Source: JAMXLO01 sp963812075
Lineage (GTDB): Bacteria; Pseudomonadota; Alphaproteobacteria; Acetobacterales; Acetobacteraceae
Reading direction: 5' to 3'
NCBI GenBank assembly: GCA_963812075.1
Contig: CAWETN010000012.1
Span: forward strand, 62,001-126,000
Length of the DNA: 64,000 nucleotides
Below, one piece after another: positions 35,778 through 44,575 of this stretch; within the stretch, counting starts at the first letter, position 1, and every line of letters begins with the position of its first letter. The notes under the pieces were generated by a model. The model saw only the letters and a program-made list of their open reading frames with translations, was not told the DNA's origin and made no database searches. Position numbers and translations under genes: made by a program.

Positions 35778-37120
35778 GCGCTCCGTAGGGCTTGAGGCGG
35801 TGCCGCCAGGCGACGGCAGAGGTCGATCGCCGCGAGGACCACGGCGGGAACGTAGACCAGCGCGGGCACTGCCAGGTACTCGAAGGATCCGTGTGCCAGC
35901 AAGGGTGCGGCCGCCAGGATCCATAGCACTGCGGGCAGCGGCGCCAGGCAGGCCAGCGGCGCGAGCCAGGCGAAATACCATGGATAGTGCGGCGACAGGG
36001 CCACCAGCAGAATTGCGCCCAGAATGATCGCCTGCCGCGCCTGCGACGCGACACGCGCGCCACCAGCCGCGGGCAGCGGAGACATGAAGGCGAAGCGCAC
36101 GGCAAGCACGCCAAGCGCGCCCAGCACCAGCACGACATACAGCATGGAGACCCAGTCAGGCAGCGGCACGATGTGGCTGAGCAGCTGGAGCAGGAAAATC
36201 CCGCTGCCGTTCTCGAAGCGCTCCTCCGCCAGGTAGCTCGGCAGAAATCCCAGCGCCTGGCGTCCCGCCCCAACATAAGGCAAATAGAGGGCGATCGCAG
36301 TCGCTGTGAAGGCCAGCGGCAGGCGCCAGTCGCGTGGCCGCCAGAACGCCGGCAGCACCACGACGGGCAGGAACTTCGTCAGCGCCGCGCCAGCCAGCAG
36401 AACGCCGGTCCAGAGCGATCGCCCACGCACCGAGGCCAGCAGCGCCAGCATCAGCAGTCCGGCAGCCGCGCCGTCGATATGGCCGTTGCCGGCGAACTCC
36501 CACACCGGCAGTGGCAGCCAGGCGTAGATCAACAGCTGCGCGGGATCGCGGCCGCCGGCGCGCAGCAGCACGATCAGCGCGAACATCGCCAGTGCATCGA
36601 AGGCCGTGATTATCAGTTTCATCCCGAACACGCCGGGCGAGACAAACGCCGCGAGAGCGAAGATCGCCTGCGCCGTCGGCGGGTACACGGTGGGTGCATA
36701 ATCCGCGCGATTGATCTGCGGATACACCGCGTCGTCGCGCAGGAAGGCAAGCGCGTCGGCGTTCGGAATGTAGCGATATGGGTTGATGCCGGCGCGCTGC
36801 ACACGGCCGTCCCAGACATAGCGGTAGATGTCCGACGACAGGACCGGTGGCGCACTGAGCGTCAGCAGCCGCATCGCCACAGCGACGCCGACGACCAGCC
36901 AGATGGCCTCTGGCGGCAGACGGCCCCGGAGTACGACGACAACGGCGAGCAGCCACAGTGCGCCGGCGACACAGAGGCTGGCGATAAATTCTGCCAGGCG
37001 GATCTCACGCGCCAGGCCGATCGGCTGCCAGTCGAGCAGCGCCAGTCCGCCCGCTACCAGTCCAACAAGCAGCGCGCCGATGACCGCAAGCAGGATGAGA
37101 CGGCGCACCGGCCCGGTCAT
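35774..37120 (-). CDS. Multi-spanning membrane glycosyltransferase (GT87/GT-C type)
   Basis: A 448-residue membrane protein of about 10-12 helices. Its periplasmic-loop signature SSDIYRYVWDGRVQRAGINPY (about 95-115) is typical of polyprenyl-phosphomannose-dependent mannosyltransferases of the GT87/DUF2029 group: an acidic residue after the first helices, then the aromatic-rich loop. It would use the lipid-linked sugar made by the GT2 enzyme of the same run. Its start is coupled to the upstream gene by an ATGA overlap. Confidence 0.78.
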   Translation of the reverse strand: MTGPVRRLILLAVIGALLVGLVAGGLALLDWQPIGLAREIRLAEFIASLCVAGALWLLAVVVVLRGRLPPEAIWLVVGVAVAMRLLTLSAPPVLSSDIYRYVWDGRVQRAGINPYRYIPNADALAFLRDDAVYPQINRADYAPTVYPPTAQAIFALAAFVSPGVFGMKLIITAFDALAMFALIVLLRAGGRDPAQLLIYAWLPLPVWEFAGNGHIDGAAAGLLMLALLASVRGRSLWTGVLLAGAALTKFLPVVVLPAFWRPRDWRLPLAFTATAIALYLPYVGAGRQALGFLPSYLAEERFENGSGIFLLQLLSHIVPLPDWVSMLYVVLVLGALGVLAVRFAFMSPLPAAGGARVASQARQAIILGAILLVALSPHYPWYFAWLAPLACLAPLPAVLWILAAAPLLAHGSFEYLAVPALVYVPAVVLAAIDLCRRLAAPPQALRSA

Positions 37121-37854
37121 TGAGCCGCGGTGCTCAGGTTCCACCGCGACCGGTTCCGTTCAAGCCACGCGGTGGTCGCCGGCGCCGCATAGCCACCGTC
37201 CGCCCCGGCGGCGAGACGATGCAGCGAGGTCGCGTCGTCGACATCGTACCACGTGGGCAGTGCGACGACCTCGATGCCGAGTGCGGCTGCCCTTGCCCGC
37301 GTCGCTGCTGCGACGGTGCTCGTGCTCCACGCGATATCGGCGAACAGATGCGGATGCGGATGCTTCATCCCCAACAGGTAGTAGCCGCCATCCTCGGCGG
37401 GACCAAGCACGATCCGCTCGCCCGGCGCACGCAGTGCGACCGCAGCCTCGAGCAGTCGCTCGGTCGGCAAAGTCGGGCTATCCGAATTGACCAGGCAGAC
37501 CGCGCCGACACCGGTCGCAAACAAGGCCTGGGCAGCGTGCAGCAGGCAGCGTCCGAAGCCCTGGACGTGCCGCGGCATCGGCGGCGACCCGTCGGCCGGC
37601 ACGAGCCCGGTACCATCGGCAAGCAGCCCGTCGAACAGATGCTCCTCCCCGATCGGCGCGTAGGCCACCCAGCCGCAAATCGACGCGGCACGCGACGCCA
37701 GCGCGATGTTCTCGGTGATGTCGCGCAGGAACGCCGCGCTGAGCGAAGCCGCCTGCGCGGGCTGCAGCGGCGGGCACAGCCGCGTCTTCGCCCGGCCCGT
37801 CCGCGGCGCCTTGGCCATGACGCCCATCGCGCAGACGTCGCGCAGATCCGCCAT
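37117..37854 (-). CDS. DUF2064/TIGR04282-type nucleotidyl- or glycosyltransferase-like protein
   Basis: A 245-residue GT-A/nucleotidyltransferase-fold protein. VMAKAPRTGRAKTRLCPPL (12-30) contains the conserved Lys/Arg-rich NTP-like loop, followed by CLVNSDSPTLP and LGPAEDGGYYLLG, which mark the DUF2064 family. Databases often label it 'arsenosugar biosynthesis glycosyltransferase'; no arsenic gene is nearby, so I would not adopt that name. The start shares one base with the molybdoenzyme stop (TGATG). Confidence 0.8.
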   Translation of the reverse strand: MADLRDVCAMGVMAKAPRTGRAKTRLCPPLQPAQAASLSAAFLRDITENIALASRAASICGWVAYAPIGEEHLFDGLLADGTGLVPADGSPPMPRHVQGFGRCLLHAAQALFATGVGAVCLVNSDSPTLPTERLLEAAVALRAPGERIVLGPAEDGGYYLLGMKHPHPHLFADIAWSTSTVAAATRARAAALGIEVVALPTWYDVDDATSLHRLAAGADGGYAAPATTAWLERNRSRWNLSTAAQ

Positions 37855-38558
37855 CAGATGCCGCTGAACCAGTTGTAGCCCCGGTCGGTCCAATAGCCGC
37901 GCGGCTGCTTGTCGGTCACGTAGATCGCCGTGACGAACTTGGGATTCTTGAAACCGAGCTTGGTGGGAATGCGTATCTTGAACGGATAGCCATACTTCTG
38001 CGGCAGGATCTCGTCGGACAGGCGAAATGCCATGAGCGTCTGCGGGTGAAGCGCGGTCGGCATGTCGATGCCCTCGTAGTAGCCGTCGGCGCACTCGAAG
38101 CCGACATAGCGCGCGGTGGTGTCGGCGCCGATCCGCTCAAGGAAGGTGCGCAGCGGCGTGCCGCTCCATTTGCCGATCATGCTCCAGCCTTCGACGCAGA
38201 CGTGGCGGGTAACCTGACTCGCCTGCGGCAACGCATAGAGCTCGTCGACCGTCCATGGTCGCTTGTTATCGATCCGGCCGGCAAGCTGCAGGCGATAGTC
38301 GGCAGGATCGAGGCGCGGCGCCTTGTCCGCGCCATACCAGGCATTGTAACGGAAATCCTTTACCGCCATCGCCTCGGGAAAAGTTGGCGCCAGACGGTTC
38401 GCGCCGAAGATCGCCGCCTGCACCGCGTCGTTCCACTCGGAGAAGCGCGCGAGAACGCGTTGTACGCTGTCATGATCGCTCAGGTCGCAGCCGGTGAGCA
38501 GCGTCAGCGCCCCGAGCGAGAGCGCTCCGCGCAGTGCCTGGCGTCGGACGACCGTCAT
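37854..38558 (-). CDS. Periplasmic molybdopterin-dependent oxidoreductase, sulfite oxidase/MsrP-like
   Basis: A 234-residue Moco-binding domain of the sulfite oxidase fold. Cys121 in TRHVCVEGWS is the molybdenum ligand; WTVDELYALPQ and GYYEGIDM are family features. The N-terminus MTVVRRQALRGALSLGALTLLTGC combines twin arginines with a lipobox (Cys24), so it is probably exported folded by Tat and anchored as a lipoprotein. It is coupled (ATGA) to the cytochrome b gene, its likely electron partner in the manner of MsrP-MsrQ. The substrate is not evident. Confidence 0.87.
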   Translation of the reverse strand: MTVVRRQALRGALSLGALTLLTGCDLSDHDSVQRVLARFSEWNDAVQAAIFGANRLAPTFPEAMAVKDFRYNAWYGADKAPRLDPADYRLQLAGRIDNKRPWTVDELYALPQASQVTRHVCVEGWSMIGKWSGTPLRTFLERIGADTTARYVGFECADGYYEGIDMPTALHPQTLMAFRLSDEILPQKYGYPFKIRIPTKLGFKNPKFVTAIYVTDKQPRGYWTDRGYNWFSGI

Positions 38559-39229
38559 GGCGCCTTCTCCGATGTGACAGGATGACGAAGCTCGCTGGCA
38601 CGACCAAGCACCATTGCGAGCAGGGTACGCGGCACGATCAGCGTAAGTCCCACGTGCACCACCAGGAAGAACACGATGCCGGCCATCACCAGGAAGTGCA
38701 CGACGCGCGCGCCCTGGAAGCCCCCGAACAGCAACTCCAGCGGGTAGCTCTGCACAGGTTTCCATATCGCGATGCCGGACAGGATCATGACGGCCACCGC
38801 AATGAGCACGCCCCAATACGCCGCCTTCTGCACCGCGTTGTATTGACCCAGCCGGTGCTCCAGCCTGAACCGCAGTGCCGCGACCATGTCGCGCATCACG
38901 CTGCGCGGACCGAACGGCAGGAGGTCGCGGCGGAAATGACCGGTGACGCAGCCCCACAGCACGAACAGGATATAGGCGACGGCCAGGGTCCACATCGCGG
39001 CGAAGTGCCAGGCGATCGCGGTGGCGACGCCCGGATCGCCATGCCGCGCCAGCGAGGCCTCGCCGTCGCCGCCCAGAGTGATCCATTCGGGAAAGGTGAA
39101 ACCGAATATCGGACTGGCGTTGTAGATGCGCCAGCCGCTGCCGATCATCACCAGGATCGACAGCGCCATCACCCAGTGCAGGATGCGCCGCGACAGCGGG
39201 TGCAGCTGTTCGTCGCGGACCGGGGTCAA
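38555..39229 (-). CDS. Cytochrome b561-type di-haem membrane subunit
   Basis: A 224-residue membrane protein with four main hydrophobic segments. Histidines suited to haem b ligation lie in LHWVMALS, AIAWHFAAMW, ARVVHFLVMAG and LVVHVGLTL. It resembles cytochrome b subunits that link the quinone pool to periplasmic oxidoreductases. The likely start is TTG 39229, overlapping the upstream stop as TTGA; no ATG exists before the first helix. It is followed directly by the molybdoenzyme. Confidence 0.83.
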   Translation of the reverse strand: MTPVRDEQLHPLSRRILHWVMALSILVMIGSGWRIYNASPIFGFTFPEWITLGGDGEASLARHGDPGVATAIAWHFAAMWTLAVAYILFVLWGCVTGHFRRDLLPFGPRSVMRDMVAALRFRLEHRLGQYNAVQKAAYWGVLIAVAVMILSGIAIWKPVQSYPLELLFGGFQGARVVHFLVMAGIVFFLVVHVGLTLIVPRTLLAMVLGRASELRHPVTSEKAP

Positions 39230-39933
39230 GACGCCGGCTCCAGGCCCGCCTCGGCCAGCAGCGCCGCGGCCTCCCTGCCTGCGAGGAACGCGACGAATCC
39301 CTCGGGATTCGGTCGCCGCGCCAGTCGCGTGACCGAGGCCGCATACCGCAACGGTGCTTGCACCTCGGCGGGCACGCGCTGGATCAGCTCGAGCCGCCCG
39401 TCGGCGTTCAGGTCGGTGCTGTGCAGCAGGCCGGCCTGCGCCGCTCCCGTGGTCAGCAGGAACGCCACCTCATCCGTATCGACCGCGCCAAGGACGCGGG
39501 TCGGCCTGACGGAGAGGCGCTGCAACAGCTCCGGGCCATCGAAGTCGGCTGCCGGCGATGGGTCGGTGGCAGCGAAGACTCCGTCGATGGCCGCAGCAGC
39601 CCGCAGGCCGCCGATGACAATCGGGTTGCGCCACTGCGCCGACACCGGTCGGGCGACGATGCCATCCTGCGCCGCCTGGTCCAGGATCGATGTCTGGGTG
39701 ACCACGATGTCGTTCTGAATGTCACGCTGGAGTTGCGGCAGGATCAGCCCTGGACCGGTGGGGAACACGAAGACATGCACTCCCGTCCGTATGTTGTAGG
39801 CCGCCGCGACCTTGCGCATCGCAGGCGCCAGCGTGGTGTCGCAGGCCAGGGACAGATCGATCGTGTCAGCCCGCGCCGGCGCAGCGAAGGCGCTCAGCGC
39901 CAGCAGCGGCAGCGCGCGTCGTCGCAGCTTCAT
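39226..39933 (-). CDS. ModA-like periplasmic substrate-binding protein
   Basis: A 235-residue protein with a signal peptide (MKLRRRALPLLALSAFAAPARA, about 22 residues) and the general fold pattern of molybdate/tungstate-binding ModA-type proteins (LAPAMRKVAAAYNIRTGVHV, FPTGPGLILPQL). No permease or ATPase accompanies it. Beside a molybdoenzyme it may sense or carry an oxyanion or a cofactor, by inference. Start ATG 39933; a GTG four codons upstream overlaps the preceding stop. Confidence 0.72.
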   Translation of the reverse strand: MKLRRRALPLLALSAFAAPARADTIDLSLACDTTLAPAMRKVAAAYNIRTGVHVFVFPTGPGLILPQLQRDIQNDIVVTQTSILDQAAQDGIVARPVSAQWRNPIVIGGLRAAAAIDGVFAATDPSPAADFDGPELLQRLSVRPTRVLGAVDTDEVAFLLTTGAAQAGLLHSTDLNADGRLELIQRVPAEVQAPLRYAASVTRLARRPNPEGFVAFLAGREAAALLAEAGLEPAS

Positions 39934-39944
39934 GGCGCGCACAC

Positions 39945-40547
39945 TCAGTTCGCCCACGACAGCGCGCCGGCGGGACGCAGCGTGCCGCGCCGACGCAGCA
40001 GCGCATCGGCACCCAGCGCACGGCCCGGAGGATCGATGACGAACCACGCCTGGATCACCACAAGAAACATGTAGGTCCATGGCCACTCGTTGTCCGCGGA
40101 ATACAGGCCTAGCCACAGATTGACGCCCATCAGCAGCCCGAGCAGCGCACCGGCGCGCGAGAACAGGCCCAGCAGCAAGGAGACGGCGATTGCCAGCTCC
40201 ACCAGATAGACCAGCGGTCCGAACACGGCGATGTTCGGCAGCACGACATCGCGCACCAGCGCGCCCTGCAGCGCCACCGCGGCGTGATCGGCCTCCTGCT
40301 GCATCCAGTATTTCAGACCGTCGAAGCTCGGCGGAATCTTCCACAGCGTCTGCTGCCACCACATCGCGCCGATAAGCACCCGCAGGCCCCAGACGGCCAG
40401 CTCGCGCGGGGTTCGCCGGGCGGGATCACCGCGCCAGGCCAGTGCGCCGATGATGACGCTCGCCAGCAGCAGCAGCCAGAACGCCGCGGTGAACCAGCCG
40501 GGCTGGGTCAGGAAGTGTGCCGCGTCGTGCAACGGATCAGGCCGCAT
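39945..40547 (-). CDS. DoxX/TQO-small-subunit-like membrane protein
   Basis: A 200-residue membrane protein with about four to five helices and a DoxD/DoxX-like pattern (LRVLIGAMWWQQTLWKIPP, VYLVELAIAVSLLLGLFSR). DoxD-type proteins take part in thiosulfate:quinone oxidation or act as quinone-linked accessory proteins. GGGGAGAC lies five bases before ATG 40547. It heads the eight-gene run down to 34022 and is divergent from the nucleoside phosphorylase gene. Confidence 0.72.
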   Translation of the reverse strand: MRPDPLHDAAHFLTQPGWFTAAFWLLLLASVIIGALAWRGDPARRTPRELAVWGLRVLIGAMWWQQTLWKIPPSFDGLKYWMQQEADHAAVALQGALVRDVVLPNIAVFGPLVYLVELAIAVSLLLGLFSRAGALLGLLMGVNLWLGLYSADNEWPWTYMFLVVIQAWFVIDPPGRALGADALLRRRGTLRPAGALSWAN

Positions 40548-40636
40548 CGCTTGTCTCCCCAAAGTCCGGCAACAGCCGCATGAGCGGTGGTCTCGCCATG
40601 CCGGTGGACGTTACAACACCCCGGAAGGGAGGCGGC

Positions 40637-41437
40637 ATGGCAGAACAGAACGAGGCGCCCGGCATGCTGGGAGCCAAGGCGCACGACGCACCTTCGGTGT
40701 TCCGGCCGGAGAACCTGCTGCGCGAGGCACGCCGCCAGCGCCGGCTGCCCGCCACGCCGGTGCCGGCGGTGTGCGCGCTGGACCCCGACGGCGACATCGT
40801 TCGCGCCCTGCGTGCCAACGGGCGGTCGCGGCGGACCGACGCCTGGGCCTGCTATCACACCGAGATGGACGTAACCGAGCATGATGGGGTCACTCTCGGC
40901 ATTGTCGGTCTTGCCGTGGGCGCCCCGTTCGCCGTGCTGGTGGCGGAGCAGCTGTTCGTCTCCGGCTGTCGTCTGCTGATCAGCGTAACCTCGGCGGGGC
41001 AGATCGCCCCCGTCGGCCCGCCGCCGTATTTCGTGCTGATCGACCGCGCGCTGCGTGACGAAGGAACCAGCCACCACTACCTGCCGCCTTCGCTGTTCGC
41101 CGCGGCGGATCCCGCGCTGGCGGAGTTGGCCTGGCCGGCGCTCTGTGCCCTGGCGGTCGCGGTGCATCGGGGCGCGACGTGGACCACCGACGCGCCGTAC
41201 CGCGAAACCGCGGACGCGATCGCCGCGGCTCACGCGCACGGCGCCCTCGCGGTCGAGATGGAGGCGGCGGCGCTCTACGCCTTCGCCCGGGCGCGCCGCC
41301 GCGCGGTGCTGTGCTTCGCGCATGTGACCAACAAGATGGCCGTCGTCGAAGGCGACTTCGAGAAAGGCGAGGCTGACGGCGCGCGCGCCTCGCTCGACCT
41401 CATGGCAGCGACGGCGCGTGCCTGTGGCTTCGCGTGA
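40637..41437 (+). CDS. Nucleoside phosphorylase family protein (PNP/UDP type)
   Basis: A 266-residue protein of the purine/uridine phosphorylase superfamily, cleaving a nucleoside with phosphate. The nucleoside-binding segment AVEMEAAALYAFA (about 201-213) carries the conserved Met-Glu. GIVGLAVGAPFAV and LISVTSAGQI lie in the phosphate/ribose half. GGGAGG is five bases before ATG 40637. The substrate base is not determined. It is followed 17 bases later by a GST gene. Confidence 0.8.
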   Translation: MAEQNEAPGMLGAKAHDAPSVFRPENLLREARRQRRLPATPVPAVCALDPDGDIVRALRANGRSRRTDAWACYHTEMDVTEHDGVTLGIVGLAVGAPFAVLVAEQLFVSGCRLLISVTSAGQIAPVGPPPYFVLIDRALRDEGTSHHYLPPSLFAAADPALAELAWPALCALAVAVHRGATWTTDAPYRETADAIAAAHAHGALAVEMEAAALYAFARARRRAVLCFAHVTNKMAVVEGDFEKGEADGARASLDLMAATARACGFA

Positions 41438-41454
41438 CTGGAAGGAAGACACCG

Positions 41455-42036
41455 ATGCTGACGCTGTATTTCGCGCCTGGTTCGAGCTCAATGGCGCCGC
41501 ACATCGCGCTGCACGAAATTGGCGCGCCGTTCGAGAGCCGGCCGCTGTCGTTCCACAGAAAGCAGAACCGCGACCCAGCCTACCTGGCGGTCAATCCGGA
41601 AGGCAAGGTGCCTACGCTGCTGATCGACGGCCGGCCGCTGACCGAGGTGGCTGGCATCCTGTTCTACCTGGCGCGCCATTTTCCGGCGGCCGCCCTGCTG
41701 CCCGCAGACGACGTGGAGGCCGAGGCGCAGGTCGTGTCGTGGATGTCGTTCATCGCCGCGACGATCCATCCCGCGCGGCGTCAGGGGCTGGAGCACGCTC
41801 GCGCCGTCTATCACATCGCCGAGCAGCGCCTGGGCGAACGGAACTGGGCGGTGGGACGCTACTCGATCGCCGACATCCATCTGTTCCGCCTGTTCTGGCG
41901 CTTCCGCGGCGCGCTCGACCCGGCAGGGGCGGAGTTCCCGCGCCTGTTGGCGCACTACGGGCGGATGATGGCGCGGCCGGCGGTGCAGAAGACGATCGAG
42001 ATCGAGGCCGCGCTCGGCTACGAGCTCCCCGCCTGA
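41455..42036 (+). CDS. Glutathione S-transferase family protein
   Basis: A 193-residue GST: a thioredoxin-fold N-terminal domain (MLTLYFAPGSSSMAPHIALHE, with Ser11-13 available for thiol activation; NPEGKVPTLLIDG gives the cis-Pro; TEVAGILFYLA the Glu/Ser-type motif) and a helical C-terminal domain containing YSIADIHLFRLFW with the capping Asp. GGAAGGAAG precedes ATG 41455. It is probably co-transcribed with the phosphorylase. Confidence 0.87.
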   Translation: MLTLYFAPGSSSMAPHIALHEIGAPFESRPLSFHRKQNRDPAYLAVNPEGKVPTLLIDGRPLTEVAGILFYLARHFPAAALLPADDVEAEAQVVSWMSFIAATIHPARRQGLEHARAVYHIAEQRLGERNWAVGRYSIADIHLFRLFWRFRGALDPAGAEFPRLLAHYGRMMARPAVQKTIEIEAALGYELPA

Positions 42037-42039
42037 CGG

Positions 42040-42438
42040 TCAGAACGCGCCGCACACCGGGTGGACGACAGTGCCGACCGAATGCTGCCGGGTGCGGCGC
42101 AGCCAAGCCTCCTTCACTGCCATAATCGCGGCCGCGCTTGCTGCTCCATCGGGAACCGCCACGACAACGACCTTTGTCGGCTCGTGGCTGATCCGACCTG
42201 TGGCCGGGTTCATCCACTGGCCTTCGGCATCCAGCACGGTGAAGCCGTCCGGCAGCCTGGTCGTGACGACGTCGGCGACGAACGCTGCCCAGTCCTGCTC
42301 CGCTGCGGAACCGCGGCCAAAGAACAGCTGGTATTCCAGCATCGGCGCCCCGCCGAGACGCGCGCACGGCACCGGCGGCGGCATGCAGCCGACCGGCAGC
42401 AAGGTACAAGCCGCGAGCACGAGCGCGCGGCGCGTCAA
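42040..42438 (-). CDS. DUF3574 family exported protein
   Basis: A 132-residue protein. After a hydrophobic signal that ends LLPVGC (lipobox-like), the domain runs LEYQLFFGRG, WAAFVADVVTTRLPDG, FTVLDAEGQW and ISHEPTKVVVV, matching DUF3574. The start is TTG 42438, overlapping the solute-binding-protein stop as TTGA, so it is coupled to that gene. Function unknown. Confidence 0.72.
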   Translation of the reverse strand: MTRRALVLAACTLLPVGCMPPPVPCARLGGAPMLEYQLFFGRGSAAEQDWAAFVADVVTTRLPDGFTVLDAEGQWMNPATGRISHEPTKVVVVAVPDGAASAAAIMAVKEAWLRRTRQHSVGTVVHPVCGAF

Positions 42439-44009
42439 ACCCGCCGAACACCCCAGAACAGCGGGAACCCGTCGGGGATGCCGTCGATCGTGTTCTGCCA
42501 CGCCATCGGCTGATACCAGATGCCAACCGGCAGATGCGGCACGTCGATCCAGCACTGGCGCTGGATGTCGGCAGCGATCTGCTTCTGCGCGGCGAGGTCC
42601 GGCGCATCCACCCAGGCGGCGCGCAGCGCCTCGATGCGCGGCGAGTTGGTCCAGCCGAACCACGCCTTCTCGCCAGTGGTGCGCAGGAAGTGCAGCAGCG
42701 GCGTCTGCATGTCGAGACCGTTGGCGGTGGTGAACAAGGCACTCCAGCCGCCCTTGTCCACCGGCTGCCTGTTCTCGCGCCGCACGATCGCGGTGCCCCA
42801 GTCGACCACCTGCACGTCCAGGTTGAAGCCGGCGTTGCGCAGCATCTCGGCGCCGACATCCGCCATGGCCTTGCGGTAGTGCGGATCGGACGGCGCCAGC
42901 AGCACGGTCCTTTCGTTGTTGTAGCCCGCCTCCTTGATCGCGGCACGCGCGCGGGCGATGTCGCGTGGGCCGTTCAGCACCTCCATGCCCACATCCGAGG
43001 CCATGTCGGTGCCCGGAGTGAAGATGCCGACGCCGTCGCGCCACATCGAGCGGTCCTCGCCGGCGATGGCGATCATGTAGTCGGACTGCACCACCGCACC
43101 GAGCAGCGCGCGCCGGATCTCCGCGTTGTCGAACGGCGGCTGCAGGTTGTTCATCTTCATGAAGCCCAAGGTGCCGTTGCGGTCCTTGATCTCCACCTTG
43201 ATCCGGCCGGTGCGCTTCAGCACCGGCAGCAGGTCGGCGGTCGGCAGCTCCCACCAGTCCATCTCGCCCGACTGCATCGCGCTGGCGGAGGTGCCGTCGT
43301 CGGGGCTGACGTGCCACTCGACGCGCTCGACGTGCACCACCTTGCCCCCGGCGGTCCAACCCGTGCTGGCTTCCGCGCGCGGCCGGTAGCGCTCGAACTT
43401 GGTGTAGACGGCGAGCGAGCCGGACACCCATTCATCGGCCTTGAAGCGGAACGGGCCGCTGCCGACCATTTCAGTCACCGCCTTGAACGGATCGGTGTTC
43501 GCCAGCCGCTCCGGCATCATGGCACAGATCGGCGTGGAGATTTTGCCCAGCGCATAGGGCAGGATGCTGAACGGCTGCTTCAGGCGGAACTGGATCGTCC
43601 GGTCATCGGTGGCGGACAGTTCGTCCGTGCGCGCCATCAGCAGGCTGCCGATGCCGTCGCGCACCGCCCAGCGGCGGATCGAGGCGACGCAGTCGCGCGC
43701 CAGAACGCGCTCGCCGTCGTGCCACATGAGGCCATCGCGCAGCACGAGCTTCCAGCGTTTGCCGCCGTCCTCGACGCTGAAGCCTTCCAGCATCTGCGGC
43801 TGCATTCGGTACGCGCTGTCCATGCCGAACAGCGTGTCGAACACCATCATGCCGTGGTTGCGCGCGGTATAGACGGTGGTGGCGATCGGATCGAGGATGG
43901 TCAGGTCGGACTGCGGAATGAACTTCAGCGGCGCGTTGGCCGCGCGCGGGATCGACGGCGCCGCGAGAGCGGCAGCAGTCCCGGCGATGAGTGCGCGTCG
44001 CCGAATCAT
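42435..44009 (-). CDS. Family 5 extracellular solute-binding protein (peptide/nickel/opine type), orphan
   Basis: A 524-residue periplasmic binding protein with a twin-arginine-like signal (MIRRRALIAGTAAALAAPSIPRA) and family 5 features (TARNHGMMVFDTLFGMD, VLRDGLMWHDGERV, GSGPFRFKADEW). It is intact, unlike the two copies at 30832-33955. No permease genes are adjacent, so it must share a transporter encoded elsewhere. GGGAGGAA lies seven bases before ATG 44009. Confidence 0.9.
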   Translation of the reverse strand: MIRRRALIAGTAAALAAPSIPRAANAPLKFIPQSDLTILDPIATTVYTARNHGMMVFDTLFGMDSAYRMQPQMLEGFSVEDGGKRWKLVLRDGLMWHDGERVLARDCVASIRRWAVRDGIGSLLMARTDELSATDDRTIQFRLKQPFSILPYALGKISTPICAMMPERLANTDPFKAVTEMVGSGPFRFKADEWVSGSLAVYTKFERYRPRAEASTGWTAGGKVVHVERVEWHVSPDDGTSASAMQSGEMDWWELPTADLLPVLKRTGRIKVEIKDRNGTLGFMKMNNLQPPFDNAEIRRALLGAVVQSDYMIAIAGEDRSMWRDGVGIFTPGTDMASDVGMEVLNGPRDIARARAAIKEAGYNNERTVLLAPSDPHYRKAMADVGAEMLRNAGFNLDVQVVDWGTAIVRRENRQPVDKGGWSALFTTANGLDMQTPLLHFLRTTGEKAWFGWTNSPRIEALRAAWVDAPDLAAQKQIAADIQRQCWIDVPHLPVGIWYQPMAWQNTIDGIPDGFPLFWGVRRV

Positions 44010-44116
44010 CAGACATTCCTCCCGGTTGTTGTGGTCGCCGGGACACTCTTGATGGTCGGGGAATCGCTGTAAAGTCAGTTGCTCGCATGGCGGACAACAT
44101 TTCACGGGGGGACCGA

Positions 44117-44524
44117 ATGCGTGCTCGAACCGCCGCCTGTTCCTGCGGCCAACTGCGTATCGAAGTTTACGGCGAACCGCTCGGCGTCGGCGTTTGCCAC
44201 TGCCTCGCCTGTCAGCGTCGGACAGGCAGTGTCTTCGCGGCGCTGGCCAGCTTCGCCGCCCCCTACGGAGTTTTCGGCACCGCAACCGAGTACGTGCGCG
44301 TTGGCGACCAGGGATCCAGGTTCAGGTTCCGGTTCTGTCCCGTCTGCGGGACAACGGTGTTCCACACCGAAGAAGGAAACGCACGATCGACTGCCAGCGT
44401 CGCAGTGGGAGCCTTTGCCGACCCGGATTTTCCGCCACCTCGAGTTTCAGTCTATGACTGTCGCAGGCATCCGTGGGTGCAGCTGCCGCCAGGGACAAGG
44501 ACGTATGACAAGGATCCCGGCTGA
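44117..44524 (+). CDS. GFA/CENP-V family zinc protein (third copy)
   Basis: A 135-residue GFA-family protein with C-x-C near the N-terminus (ACSCG), C-x-C/C-x2-C in GVCHCLACQRRTG and FCPVCGTTVFH. GGGGGGA is five bases before ATG 44117. It is divergent from the orphan binding-protein gene. The sequence is clearly different from the other two GFA copies, so these are not a recent duplication. Confidence 0.85.
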   Translation: MRARTAACSCGQLRIEVYGEPLGVGVCHCLACQRRTGSVFAALASFAAPYGVFGTATEYVRVGDQGSRFRFRFCPVCGTTVFHTEEGNARSTASVAVGAFADPDFPPPRVSVYDCRRHPWVQLPPGTRTYDKDPG

Positions 44525-44575
44525 TCGCGTCGATGGGTCCCAGCCCGGACCATCTGAAGTTCGGCCTGCGCCGAC

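Noticed and set aside
37117..37854. Arsenosugar biosynthesis enzyme
   Set aside because: That label comes from a family name; no arsenic methylation or arsenosugar genes occur in the window.
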